Assembly: GCA_020310875.1 (NCBI GenBank)
Contig: CM035407.1
Span: 203,269,627-203,333,626, forward strand
Direction of reading: 5' to 3'
Source: Ceratopteris richardii
Taxonomy: Eukaryota; Streptophyta; Polypodiopsida; Polypodiales; Pteridaceae
DNA: 64,000 bases
The translations under genes were made by a program, and so were the position numbers. The first letter of the stretch is position 1; every line of letters begins with the position of its first letter. Below the pieces are notes generated by a model. It searched no databases. It saw nothing but the letters and a program-made list of their open reading frames with translations, and was not told where the DNA came from. Positions 16,957-29,038 of the stretch are shown here, piece by piece.

Positions 16957-18700
16957 TCTTTCCAACAGATGATCCGTGATGGGTAATGGGTAACTGTCTC
17001 TTATGGTAGCGGCATTTACTTTTTTCAGATTTATGCATACTCTTAACTTACCATTCTTTTTTGGTACAACCACGAAAGGCAACACCCATTCCGTGTATTC
17101 AATCTCATATATGAACCCAACTTCTAACAACTTATCTATCTCTTCCTTTATCTTTGCTGAGTAAACATCGTTATATGTGTATGGTGTCTTTGTTTGGAAG
17201 GTTTAGGTTCAGATGTCATAGGGATTCTATGTGCACATATAGAAGGGTCTACTCCTTTCAAATCCTTATATGTACAGGCAAAGACATCCCTGTATTCCCT
17301 TATGAGTCGTATTAACTCTTTTTCTTCCTCCATTGAGACATCCTGTCCTATAAAAGTACATCGTTCTTCTCCTTCCTCTAGGGTTACTACTATTTTCTTG
17401 GTCTGTTCTTAATTGTCATATGCTATTCTTGGTTGTGCTTCTCGTTTTGGCATTTGAATAGCAATTCTTCTCTCTTCTACTTCATATTTTTTGAAGTGGG
17501 TGGGCACTTCAAATTGGTCTTGAGGCTTGTTTTCTTCATCATTTTTTGCTTTTCCTAATTCAAGCTCCTCTTACTGTGTTGGTTCTTGATTTATTTCATT
17601 AATTATGACACTTACTTCTTGATTTCCACTTTCTATTTCCATTTGCTCTTGCTCCATTTCAATGCTCTCGTAATCCTCTTTCCATTCTTTTTCTATCACT
17701 TCCTCTTCTTCAGCCTCTTGAAGAACTACCACGTATAGACTAACGTCATATCCTTCCTCGTCAATGCATTCATTCATGGTTATCACTTCTTCGTTCACAC
17801 ACACATCGAGAGTGGCTAAAATCTCCATCCAACCATGAGGTTCAAATTCTTCATCTAAGAATATTTGAGGCATATAGGCTGGATCTTGCACTGATCTAGC
17901 AACTCCTTGCCTTTGCTGCCATCCTTTCCTCCTATCCTCTTCCTTTTTTGCAGTTTGGCATATCCATAGATGAGTGTCTTCGTTCATCCATGATTGATCA
18001 CTTGAACCTATACTATGAATCGACTGATTATCTTCCTCCTTATGAATCTGATTCCATTGTAAGGGGGGAACATCTTGATATGTATATGTGTGGAGATTTA
18101 TTCTTGTGGTGGTTCCTTTGTGCTGTAGGTATACAGCGTCTTTTCCCCAATCTTGCACTACCTTTAGTTGTCTCATGAAAGGTCTTCCAAGTATCATTTC
18201 ATAATTGCTTGGCCTTTCAAATTGACATATCGCTAAGGTGTGCTCGAACTCAACTCCGCAAGTGGTAAAAATTACCCGTTCCAATAATCCCAAGGGTCTT
18301 TCAGTGTGTCCATCTGCCATTTGTATCTTCATGCATGTTGGTCTTAGAGCTAGTTTTCCCCATTTCTCCCAGATTTCTTTAGTTGCTATTCCTACTCCAG
18401 CTCCAGAATCTAAGATGTCTTTGGTAGTGTAACATCTATAGGTAATTGGAAGGCACGTGTTTCCTTCATCTCCCTCACTAAAATCTCCTACCTTATCGAC
18501 TGGGATTTTTACTGTGTTTACTTCATCAGACATCTCCTTCTCTTCTGCCTTGATCTCCAATTGGCTGGTCAATTTCTCCTTCAAATGTGGTTTCACCTTC
18601 AACAGTTCTTCCAATGTCAGAGTGCAAGGGATTTTTACCTTTCTAAGGTGTTGTATGATATCCGATGTTTGGACTGATGGGTTCAGTTATTTTTTTCTTA
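16957..18700 (-). pseudogene. pol: Gyp-B protease, linker and start of RT (decayed)
   Basis: From right to left: the protease with ILDSGAGVGIATKEIW (near 18410) and ILGRPF; the acidic linker; then the RT N-terminus with YEIEYTEW, VPKKNGKLRVCINLKKVNA and DSYPLPITDHLLERVA, ending at the Gyp-A insertion. At the position of the Gyp-A TGA this copy has arginine. Lesions: frameshift near 18690, TAA at 17571, TAA near 17411, frameshift near 17190. The RT has also lost conserved residues (WVLPF for WVSPL). The coding line runs on into bases 1-12. It is clearly non-functional. Confidence 0.9.
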
Positions 18701-21700
18701 TTGAGGGAATGCGGTATAATTCTGAATTATGTTCGTACTCTCCTGTGTAATTTGGCAAAACCTTTACACTTTCATTTTCTTCGTTACTTGGATCAATTGG
18801 TATTATTTCTTCTGAATTCAGTTCAGGTATGGAGTCTTCAATTTCACCTTCTGCTTCTAGCTCCTCAAAGGGTGGTTCTATTCCTTCCACTTTCTTCCAC
18901 CGATCTTCTTGGACTCTTGCCCACAAATCTTTAGGCCATTCCCCTTCTACTTCAGGAACAATGGATCCCTCCCTTTTATCCTCACAATAATTTCCATTAT
19001 GTGTCTTACCTGCTTTGGGTTTCTCTGGTTCCTTAGGGATGACACACTCTTGGAATTCTCTTTCGGGAATTCGTGAGTTGGGTAATTGAAGAACAGGTTT
19101 TTCTAAGGTCTGCTGAGCCACTTCAATTAATTTTTTGCATATCTCCAACCTTTCCTTCTCTAGGTCACCTCTAGGATATTCTCTTTCATGTTGTTCGATG
19201 GTAGGCCCTGCTCTTATTCGTGCCTTGTACGCTTGAATCCACATGGCTAATTCTTCAGGCATGGGATCTGCTAAAACTGATCCTACCTCTTCTTCTTTTG
19301 ACTTTCCTTTCCGATTTTCTTCTTCCTCTTCTTGTTTCTCTTTTAGATTTTGTTCGCTCTTCTCAATTTCCTTCTTCTGTAGCAATTTCTTTTCCTTTAT
19401 CCTATCTCTACGGTTCTTCCATCTTTGTGTTCGTTTGCTTACAACAATTCTCTCAGGCTCTTCGGAGTCTTCAACTACTTGAGGTGTAGGTATGTTCGTT
19501 TCTCTGTCACCTTGATCATTTTCCTCAGTTTTGTCTGGGGTTTCTCTAGCTTTGGCTCTAGTTATTGCTTTCAATGGTACAGTGTACTCCTTATCGCTTC
19601 TTGATGATTCTATCACTTCTATCACGTTAATCTACACATTAGAGTTAACTTTGTTGGGGTTCTTGGGGCAATCCCTGAAAAGGTGTTCTTTACCACAATC
19701 ACTACAGTATCCTTCCCAGGCTCGCTGTGGTGGTGGTGGGTTTGGTAGTGTACATTCTCTGATATAATGATCACCTCCGCATCTATAACATGTTCCTCTA
19801 GGTACAAGCGGTCTATTCATAGGTCGGGGGGGTATGGATGCCCTAGGGGCTGTGTACATCAATGACACATAGTCCTGCTCATATCCGTAGGAACTATCTG
19901 GCACTTCCATGCCATAGGTATATGGTTCGTACATTTGTCCATATTCTATCATAGAGCTCTCATAACTGGGATAGTTTCCTTGACTATGGTCATAGGATGA
20001 ATCATATGATTCATTACTAGGCAATGGTGTGGCTGGGACTATTGCTCTCTCTAGGTTTTCTTCAGGTTGAGCCATCTTCACTGGGACAACATTCTGAGGA
20101 TGGGGTGTTTGTTGTCCTAACACTGGTTGTGGTTGATTGTACCCTTGATAAGCATATGGTCGTGGTACAGGTGCCTACTGCTGATAGGTGGGATATCTAA
20201 AGGCTTCACCTCCTTGGTCTCTCTGAGGGTATCCGTAAGGTCTCATGACAGGTTGTGCAGGTCTTGATTGCGTATTGTAAGGACAATTTTCTGCGTTGTG
20301 ATTTGTGTATTTTTGTTCTATGCTACAATGTTGTAGAGGGCCTGGAACGGGTGGTCTATTGTAAGCATAGGCAGGTGGTGGGACTATTCCCCTAGTGCAC
20401 AAATGAGAAGGATGATCACCTCCACAATGCATACATCTTCTAAGCATGGGCACTCTCATTGGGTTGTTGGGGAAGTTTCTCTGTCCCTGAACGTTCAACT
20501 TCTTTGCTACTAAGTCAGCTATTTCCTCTACATTGTTCTTAGGGTTTGATGTGCTGCTGGCTGAATCTTCACTTTTGACACTACCTTGAGGTATTTTCAG
20601 ATCCTCTCCTAGGTTGTCTTCTAGGTTGATACATTCCTTCATACACTCTTGCAAAGTTTGAACTCTTTTTACGTATACCAAAGATCTTAATGATCCGTTC
20701 AATAATCCTTCCAAAAATAATGACACCATTTTGTTTTGGGTGGGTCTCTCTTCCACTGGGCACCTATCCACATATTGCTTGAATCTTCTTACTGCCAATC
20801 GCATTGATTCTGTAGGAGCTTGCTTAAAGCTATGGATTAATGATGAAGAATTTTTTTTAATTCCAGACTTAGTGAATTCCTCAATCATTTCTTGATAGAC
20901 TTGTTCCATATTTTGAAAATTGTTAGGATCTAATGGCTGGAACCACGCTAAAGCTGTGTCTGTCAAATTTAGACCAAAAGACTCATATTGGATCAAAAAA
21001 TCTTCTACTTGTTCCGCTCTGATTACTTGCTTAAATTCAGCTATATGATTGTAAGGTTCACTAGAGCCATCATAGTGATTTCTCATGCATTTGGCAACTT
21101 GAATTGGCCTTAATCTTCTTCCTCCTTCAGGCGGTCTAGGCATCACAGGGAAAACTGGTCTTCCAATGGGTACACTAGGTCCTCTTGCTACAGGTGGTCT
21201 AACTGGGGCAGGAATTCCATTTCTTGGATCCACAGGTGGCTGAGGCCAATAATTAGGGTTATTTGCAGGCATAGCAAATTGCACATGTGGTCTAACCGGG
21301 ATTTGAGTTTGTTGTGTTTGTCCTGACTGAATTATTTTGAGAGGTTCCATGTGGGTTTTGTGACGTAGTGGCTTGATCCCTTGGGAGAAACACTGGAATG
21401 TTCTGATATTTCAACCCGGCTCTCTTTGAATCTCTTAGGGGCCAATACCTTCTCTGGTTTTTGTCCAAATATGTGATGATGGTGGGGAACTCTGGATCTT
21501 GTAACTCATAGACAGTCACTGGGTTAGGGGCTGCTTCCCATATTGAAGAGTTGGCTCTAAGGAGATGCTCCATTCCATTGATCAAATACACATCCATTAA
21601 GGAGTCATCTTGGGGAACCAAGTCTCCTCTCCAAACCCTAACGACAGTAGATCTCCCTCTAGGTGTGGTCACTTGCACCTCATTCCCATATTCATTAAGG

Positions 21701-22128
21701 TTATGAGCAGTGTTTTCTTCCCCAAGCTCATTGATGTTTTCGGGGTGTTCTGTAACAACATACTGGATATTTCTTTTATCCATATAAAATCCTCATGAAT
21801 ATTTAACTGCTGGTCTAGGCACTATGTAAGCATCTGAAGCTTTCTTCAGTCTGGCCATTGATCGGTTTAGTCCATCTAGGTATATGGGAATCTCATCTTG
21901 ATTGGTGGTCACATATTCTAAAGATGTCCGATATTCTCCCTCAATAATTGACATCATGACAATCATTGGTACAGTGTTTTGCATATCCTCTGAAGCCATA
22001 GGAATTTCTTCTTCTGACTCACAAGAGGTTTCAGAATAATGTGAACGGCTACTTGGCTCGGCTACACTTCCTACAGAAGAAATCACACTTCTTCGACTTC
22101 CTAGGGTTCTCCCAGATCTTAGGTTCAT
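18687..22128 (-). pseudogene. gag: Gyp-B gag (decayed)
   Basis: The ATG at 22128 starts MNLRSGRTLGSRRSV as in Gyp-A. The capsid-like domain (about 21090-20580) and all three CX2CX3HX4C knuckles (CMHCGGDHPSHLC, CYRCGGDHYIREC, CSDCGKEHLFRDC) are readable. Breaks: TGA at 21793-21795, a frameshift near 21345, TAG at 20175-20177, TAG near 19630 and a frameshift near 18690. Similarity to Gyp-A gag is high throughout, so the two come from one recent family. Non-functional. Confidence 0.9.
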
Positions 22129-22235
22129 TCACTTTCAAGTTCTATTTAACCTTGCCAACCTCCAACTTCTAGAGTTCTTCACTAAAGGTCAGAATTCTAG
22201 AAAAATTTAGCTGGGAAAGGGCTGACTATGAAATC

Positions 22236-22990
22236 TCAAGTCACGATACTTGGCCCAAAAAGTTCACGATACTCGACCTTTGACTCAAACAATACACGAT
22301 ATCTACCCGAGATGATACACGATACTTCACGGGAGACGATATTCGATACTAGGATAAAGACGATACTCGATATTTGAGCAGCACGATACTCGGTACTCCA
22401 AAAAACACGATACTCGATATACGATACTTGATCACACGATACTTGAGATAGCGCGATACACGATACTCGATACTTGAGTTCAGACGATACACGATACTTG
22501 AGGAACTCGATACTCGATACTCGATACTTGATAAGTATCGCGATCAGGGATCTCACGATACTCGATACTTGTGAAGTATCGCGATCGGGCAACCACGATA
22601 GTCGATATTTGTGAAGTATCATGATCGGGCAACCACAATACTCGATGTTTGTGAAGTATCGCGATCAGGCAACCACCATACTCGATACTTGTGAAACGAT
22701 ACTCGATATTTTTGAAGTATTGCGATCGGGCAACCACGATACTCGATACTTGTGAAGTATTGTGATCGGGCAACCACGATACTCGATATTTGTGAAGTAT
22801 CGCGATCCGGCAACCACGATACTCGATACTTGTGAAGTATCACGATTGGGCAACCACGATACTCGATATTTGTGAAGTATCGCGATCGGGCAACCACGAT
22901 ACTTGACACTTGTGAAGTATCGCGATACTCAACCACAGGAGATCACGATACTTATCAGGTATCGCGATACTCGACCGCGGGAGAACATGA
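22236..22990 (-). repeat. Gyp-B leader: CGATAC array with 40 bp tandem core
   Basis: The part 22240-22560 holds irregular CGATAC/CGATACTCG copies. From 22571 to about 22930 there are about nine units of exactly 40 bases, each beginning GTGAAGTATCGCGATCGGGC and ending in a CGATACTCGATATTT-like half, with one 21-base partial unit near 22691-22711. Units differ at a few bases each. It is the counterpart of the Gyp-A array, but the spacers are different and here regularised. Confidence 0.92.
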
Positions 22991-23603
22991 TACTTAACAA
23001 TTTTTCAGATTTTTGCTAGAGTTTTTTTGGATTTTGAATGGAGGCAAGTGTTTTCCAAGCTCATCTACCCTCTCCTCACTCTTTGTGTCACCCAAAATAT
23101 AACGATACCTGTTGCAGATCGTTTGGCAATGATACTTAATTTTTGATTGATGAAGATGAGTAGCAGATTGAATTGCTCACCTTAGAGGTTCTTTCCCAAA
23201 TCTTCTATCACTCTCTCTAGCTCGGCGCTGCTCCCAATCCCTTTGCTTATCAGAACATGATACTCGGCTGAAGACTTCTCACGATACTTGCTCAGAAAAC
23301 AAGTAACTTGGGAAAGTCGATTTTTTGGGTTTTATACTTTTTGAGGAGTTCTCCTAACTACAAGGACTCAACAAAACTAAGATTAAAACTACTCTAGCTT
23401 CCTAATTACTTTCTTCTTCCTCCTACTCTACTCACTTCACTTACTTTCCTAGACTAATAACTCACTATACACACTTCAAGAGTGAGAAGTAGTAAGTGCG
23501 AATGAAAGTGACTTACCAAAGAAGAGAAATTCACTACTCCTCCTCTCGCTTCAATGAAAAAAGCTACTTACCATCACACGAATGCCTCGGTTTGATTCGA
23601 CAC
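22991..23603 (-). other. Gyp-B leader between array and primer site
   Basis: Non-coding. It is similar to 15430-16032 of Gyp-A, including the motif copies near 23258-23290 and the conserved last 150 bases. No gene seen. Confidence 0.7.
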
Positions 23604-23621
23604 TCCCCGGCAACGGCGCCA
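23604..23621 (-). promoter_or_regulatory. Gyp-B primer binding site (tRNA-Asp)
   Basis: TCCCCGGCAACGGCGCCA matches the tRNA-Asp 3' end at all 18 positions and lies 7 bases inside the LTR. Confidence 0.95.
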
Positions 23622-23628
23622 AAAAACG

Positions 23629-24512
23629 TGTGTACCTAAGAACCAACTTAGGGACTTGTGGAGAAAGAGACTATACCTCAATCCCCCTCAAGTGCATATA
23701 GTGGGGATTCACACTTTAATTATCGATGAGTACCAAAACCTAGCGGAGTGTATGAAGACATGCATTCAAATGACGATCAATGCAAATGAGTTACTCAAAG
23801 AGTGCAAACAAGGCAAAGACTAAACCAAACAAGGCTCAACTGTCAGTCATGGTGTCGCGATACTTGGTGCAGCAGCCAACAGTAAATCGAGCTTTTCTCT
23901 CAGCTCGAAACTCCAAATATAGCAAATAGTATATGCATTTCGAAGATCTCGAGAAGACGCATCCAATGGCAGTATTTTCACTCAATTTTGACACTTCTAC
24001 TTCAATTTATGAGCAAAATACTGAGTCGTGGGAATGAGCTTCCTACACTTCAACACTTCCTACACTTCACACACACCTTAACCACAGCAAACAAACACTT
24101 TCATGGATAGACAACACTCCCTAACACTCTTTCCAAGCAACACACATGCACACAAGCTCACAAAGAAGATGATACAGAGAGGAGAAGACAAAAATTCGAA
24201 ATTTTGTGCTCTTGATTCTCACAATGGCAAAAAGTCTTTACAAAGAGTCACAAATTGACTTATATACTTGTGCCCTAAAAATCCTTTCACACAAGAGACC
24301 GGCACTTTATTCACTAAAAGGCTAATTTCCTACTAATTTACATGGGTAAGCTACTAATCTTCAGTGGGGATGCATCTAGAGGACTCCTCTAGTGCCTTTA
24401 CAACGGAAAATATATTACAAGAATGGTTATAATACACAAATAGGGTGTCCAAATCGGAAAAATTTTGGGGCCCTTCTTTTTCTCTGCCTTGTGCTCTCTT
24501 TGCTATGCAACA
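23629..24512 (-). repeat. Gyp-B 5' LTR
   Basis: About 884 bp, starts TGTGTACCTAAG and ends TGCAACA, alignable over its full length with the Gyp-A LTR. It carries TATATAAG (24259-24266, minus) and the palindrome (24376-24392). Confidence 0.93.
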
Positions 24513-25353
24513 GGAGCCATACTCTAAGAAGTCTCTTTGGTCCCGACTATAATGAAGAGGATCCCTTGTTCTCCCTTACCTCCTTAGGATGAATGATTGG
24601 TATTGGTGTTGACTTCTCTTATTCCTTTACTCGATCCTTGCGAATCCATTTTAGATTAGCACCATCTGATTGCGAGAATCTGATAGTGGGCTTCCATGCT
24701 GATGATTTTCCTTTGTTGTAGATGACTTTACGAGCATTGTCTTCTGCGATTCCCTTGGATTCACTATTCGTGTGGGATGAATTCACCTCAACGACTGATG
24801 CATTGGTGTTGGTAGTCACTTCTTTCTCTAGATATTCCTCTTGTAGATTGTTGATTGAATCGTTTGTTATTTCCTCTTCTAGGATTTGTGTCTCATGCTT
24901 GATGATGTCCTTCCTATGAGAGGGTCTCCCTTCTAATAGACTAAAGATTTCCTTGTGCCCTATTTTGACCGAGATGTACCCTTGAGCTAAGTGAATGCTT
25001 ACTTCATTTTCAATGATCTAGTCTTGTCTTAGGATCAAGTTCTCTCTTAGATCCTCGTCTTTACACACCAGAACTCGTTGTTCCATAGTGGAATTTCCTA
25101 GGTGGAGGGATATTGTAGCTTCTCCAATGCATTCAATGACTTGACGTCCAACACCTATCATGTGTGCTTTAGTAGGTGTTATCGTCATTTGAAGACGCAC
25201 GATGATTGTCCTTCGTATGCAACTGAGTGCTGCTCCTGAGTCTATCAAGGCATCTATTAGCTGGTACTTTGTCGTTCCAATCCCTAGGTTTAAGTATGGT
25301 TGGGATAAGCTAAGATTGGTTGTGTTGGTCTGGTGAACTTGATAGTTGGCCAT
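24513..25353 (-). pseudogene. pol: Gyp-C second protease-like domain and tail
   Basis: 25353-25018 encodes the post-integrase retropepsin-like domain with ALIDSGAALSCIRR (near 25250) and an LILRQD segment that in Gyp-A and Gyp-G reads VLGQDW. A TAG follows directly. The rest to 24513 is tail sequence with SAWKP and LKWIRKDRVKE, degenerate versions of the IWVPK repeats. Gyp-B interrupts it at 24512. Non-functional. Confidence 0.8.
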
Positions 25354-25437
25354 GGGAATAGGCTTTTCTCCTTGTAGATATCGTTCATCCCTTTGTCTTA
25401 TCCACTCTTTTTGTTTCTTGATATGCTCTAGGGCTTC

Positions 25438-26573
25438 TTACCTTGCCTCCTCTCTAACCCTCTCTTCCTCTCTTTTCCTATTTTGTGCACCTACAAGTCG
25501 TGCTAACATTTGGTCTGTCAATGGCTCCATGTAACGTTTTACTCGACAACCACTTATGTAATTAGGAAGGACATCTCCACCCAGAGTGGTTAGATTAAAC
25601 GCTCCACTCGTTGAAATCCTATTGATTATTAGAGGTCCATAGCCGCACTTTTGTAGCTTCTTGGCATGTTGCTTTAGGGTGCATACCAAAACTAAATCTC
25701 ATTCTTTTAGCCCTTTATCCTTAATATGTGCATCATAATATGCCTTTTGTCTTCTCTGGCTGCATAAATTCCTGCCACAGCTTGTATCCTAGTCTCATGT
25801 AGCTTGTCAATTTGTTCTACTTGCTTGGACAATTCATGCCCTGTCCATTCATGCTGTTGGGCTACTCTCAAGGTGGGTACTAAAAAATTGATTGGTAAGA
25901 TTGTGTTTTGTCCAGATACTAGGTTAAATGGTATAGTTCCAATGGCAGTCTTGTAAGCCATGCGGAAGGCCCAAATTGCATGATGCAATTGTTTGTCCCA
26001 ATCTGACCATCCACTATTGACTATCTTTGTCAACACATTACACAACATCTTATTGGAACTTTCAGCTTGCCCGTTGGCTTGAGGATGATAAGGGGCTGAT
26101 TTTTTATGGGTCACTAAGAACTCATTCATTAAGGATTCTATCATTTCATTAATGAAATGTGTTCCTCTATCACTCACTATTTCTATAGGTAGTCCAAAGC
26201 GAGTGAAGATATGCTCAAAAAGGAACTTAGTTGTGGTTTGAGCATCGTTGTTTCTAGTAGCCTTAGCCTCTACCCATTTAGTCAGGTAATCCGTTGCTAC
26301 TATGATATATTCCACATGTGATCCTTTGGCTGGTGGGTTAATGGGTCCTATGAAATCAATGCCCCATTTAGAAAATGCTCTCATGCAAACCATAGGTCTT
26401 AATGACATATCATCCCATCTAATCAGATATTTGGTTCTTTGGCATGTTTCGCAACTTCGTACATAGGTGTCTGCATCCATATGTAGAGTTGGCCACCACA
26501 AACCTACAAAGAGGATCATTTTTACAGTTCTTTCAGCTGAGAAATGTCCTCCTGTAGCACCTGCATGTGCCAT
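25438..26573 (-). pseudogene. pol: Gyp-C integrase
   Basis: It includes the second H2C2 domain (AHAGATGGHF to CETCQRTKY), the core with WGIDFIGPI, SDRGTHF and QANGQAESSNK, so all three acidic residues are present, and the C-terminal KCGYGPLIINRIS segment. A frameshift near 25700-25760 and a stop at 25438 break it. It is flanked upstream by a stop at 26574 (MAHAG after IL-stop). Confidence 0.88.
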
Positions 26574-27280
26574 CTATAATATGGGTAAGTACTCTCCTTC
26601 ATGTACACATAGCCGTAGTTGATTATCTTTCCCTCTATTGAATAATTTTCTTCCCATAATAACGTAGTCTTTACTCATTTCTTCCAGGGATCGTTTCCTT
26701 GCTAAACTGATTCCTTCCTCATGTTCTCGCGTCTTTAGGAATTTCATTAAAGTCTTACTCCACTTGGGTGCTATTGTAGAAAAAGGTAAAGATGTGTGAT
26801 CATCTAGGGTGGTTTCCTGACATTCCGGGCAACTTCTGAGATATTCATGGACATCCCTAGGCATATCAGGCCAGTATACTCCTAGCTGTTTTAATTCCCT
26901 TAGTGTTCCATGAGTTCCTTTGTGCATTCTCCATTTATTTGTGTGAGCTTGTTGAATTAAATTCTTCTGCTCATCCTCTCCTACACATCTCGACAATACA
27001 CCATTGGATTCTTTGTGATACAAACTTCCTGCTATAATGTGTAAGTTACATGGTCGTAGGATTTCCTTTCTACTCTCCCTGTTAATTGGGTGTTGTGGTC
27101 CACGAGTGAGTATTGGAATTAGCTTTTTTGCCCTCTTCGGACATACTTCCAAATTGAATAGGTAAGTGTCTAGCAAATCGTCTAGTACTCCGCTTGGTGG
27201 TTCTTCATGTGTTAACCTAGAGAGATGATCAACTCTCATGTGGGTATCTCATTTTTTCACAATTACTTCAAAATCGAACC
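26574..27280 (-). pseudogene. pol: Gyp-C RNase H end and first H2C2, second copy of a tandem duplication
   Basis: Encodes RVDHLSRLTHEEPP, the LHIIAGSLYH strand, the first H2C2 zinc domain (AHTNKWRMHKGTHG to CPECQ) and the linker to the second. Its first 360 bases repeat 27281-27640. A stop separates it from the upstream copy. It shows that Gyp-C, like Gyp-A and Gyp-G, has two consecutive H2C2 domains. Confidence 0.85.
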
Positions 27281-27640
27281 TGTGCATTCTCCATTTATTT
27301 GTGTGAGTTTGTTGAATTAAGTTCTTCTGTTCATCATCTTCTACACATCTCGACAACACACCATTGGATTCTTTGTGATACAAACTTCCTTCTATAATGT
27401 GTAAGTTACGTGATTGTAGGATTTCCTTTCTACTCTCCCTGTTAATTGGGTGTTGTGGTCCATGAGTGAGTATTGGAATTAGCTTTTCTGCCCACTTCGG
27501 ACATACTTCCAAACTGAATAGGTAAGTGTTTGGCAAATCGTCTGGTACTCTGATTGGTGGTACTCCATGTGTTAACCTAGAGAGATGATCAACTCTCACG
27601 TGGGTATTTCCTTTTTTTACAATTACCTCAAAATCAAACT
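26921..27640 (-). repeat. 360 bp in-frame tandem duplication in Gyp-C pol
   Basis: Both units begin TGTGCATTCTCCATTTATTT (26921 and 27281) and end in AAAATC(G/A)AAC. The period is 360 bases, exactly 120 codons. The copies differ at many scattered positions, so the duplication is not recent. The unit covers the RNase H end to the start of the first H2C2 domain. Confidence 0.92.
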
Positions 27641-28306
27641 TCATTAATAATAGGAACCATCTCACTAGTCTTCCCGTGTTGCAAGGCTTATTGACTAAGT
27701 ACAACAAGGCTTGATGACCTATGAAGAACTTGAACTTATTGGCTAATAGGTAGTCTCTGAATTTCTTAACCGCGTACACCATCCCTAATCCTTCTCTCTT
27801 TGTAGTCGTATAGTTTTTTTTGGCTTGATTCAATTGTCTGCTTGCATAGGCTATGGGATGGTCCAATTTTCCTTCGTCTGCTGGTTGAGCTAAGATGCAC
27901 CCTATTGCGTAATTGGAAGCGTCCACATAATATGAAAAGGCTTGTTCCAATTTAGTGTTTTCAAAATTGGAGTTGTGCTAAGCCGCTTCTTTAGCTCATT
28001 AAATGCCTTCTCGCATTTGTTAGTCCATGTGAATTGAGCCAACAATCCATACAAGGGTTTGGCAATTATAGCGTACATGTGGATAAATCGACGGTAGTAT
28101 CCACAATGGCCCATAAATGCTTGTACTTCTTTTGCATTCTTAGGTCTAGAAAGTTCTAGAATTACTTTGATCTTGCCTTCATCCGTAGATATTCCGTTCC
28201 TAGATACGATATGTCCTGGGATTTTTCCTTGTCTTACCATAAACACACACTTCTCAGGATTTAGACATACTCTATATTGTCGACATTTATCAAATATTTT
28301 TCGCAA
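27249..28306 (-). pseudogene. pol: Gyp-C RT end and RNase H
   Basis: 28306-27902 encodes the RT thumb and connection (FMVRQGKIPGHIV, VQAFMGHCGYYRRFIHMYA). 27950-27249 encodes RNase H (YVDASNYAIGCILAQ, REGLGMVYAVKKF, FFIGHQALLYLV). In Gyp-A the last motif is FFIDHQ, so a catalytic Asp has become Gly. A frameshift near 27930 separates the two frames. The C-terminal 120 codons are the first unit of the tandem duplication. Confidence 0.87.
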
Positions 28307-29038
28307 TTCATGAATGTATTATTGCCTTCGATTTGAATATGTACATAGGTCGTCTACGTATACTTCCATACTCTTCTTTAGAAATTCCTTGAAAACATGA
28401 CAAATTAACCTTTGGAAAGTAGCAAGGGCATTAGTGAGTCCAAAAGGCATCACTCGGAAAGCATAGACCCCCCATTCAGTCACGAATGCAGTCTTGTGTT
28501 GGTCCTCAGTAGCAATAGCTACTTGGTTGTATCCAGAGAATCTGTCCAATAAGCTATAGACTTCTTTTCCTGCGACTCTTTAAAAAATATGATCAGTGAT
28601 AGGTAATGGGTAGCTATCATAAATCCTTGCTGCATTGACTTTCTTTAGATTAATGCACACTCTTAGTTTTCCGTTCTTTTTGGGGACAACCACTAATGGT
28701 GACACCCATTCGGTATGTTCTATCTTGTAAATGAATCCAGCCGCTACTAGCTTGTCTATTTCTTCTTTTATTTTTGCGGCATAAACCTCGTTATACATGT
28801 AAGGGCGTTGTTTTGATGATTTTGCCTCCGATGTCATTGGTATCCTATGAGAGCAGATGGAGGGCTCCACACCTTTAAGATCCTTATAGTTCCAAGCAAA
28901 TACATCTTGATATTCTCGGATCAGCCCTATCAATTCTTCTTCCTCCTCCGTTGACACATCATTTCCTATGTATGTACATCTTTCTTCTCCATCTTCTACG
29001 GTTACTACGATTTTTTTTGTTTTGTTCCTTGTTGTCAT
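28307..29038 (-). pseudogene. pol: Gyp-C RT palm and fingers
   Basis: Encodes VPKKNGKLRVCINLKKVNA, DSYPLPITDH, FSGYNQVAIA, MPFGLTNALATFQR and EVYVDDLCTYS, so the YVDD active site is intact. A stop at 28580 (after DHIF) and another near 28319 break the frame. The upstream end overlaps by frameshift with the linker frame at 28959-29285. Confidence 0.88.

Larger units (their letters stand above)
16957..24512 (-). mobile_element. Gyp-B, 5' half of an older relative, interrupted by Gyp-A
   Basis: It has a 5' LTR (23629-24512), exact tRNA-Asp primer site, leader array, gag, protease and the first part of RT, all minus strand and closely related to Gyp-A. The rest of pol and the 3' LTR lie left of the window. 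At least six nonsense or frameshift lesions show it is dead. Right of its LTR the sequence changes at once to Gyp-C pol tail, so Gyp-B inserted into Gyp-C; the expected duplication GGAGC (24513-24517) cannot be checked here. Confidence 0.93.

Noticed and set aside
22571..22930. Regular 40 bp repeats as a possible CRISPR array
   Set aside because: The units are contiguous with no unique spacers, the setting is a eukaryotic retrotransposon leader, and no cas gene is present.
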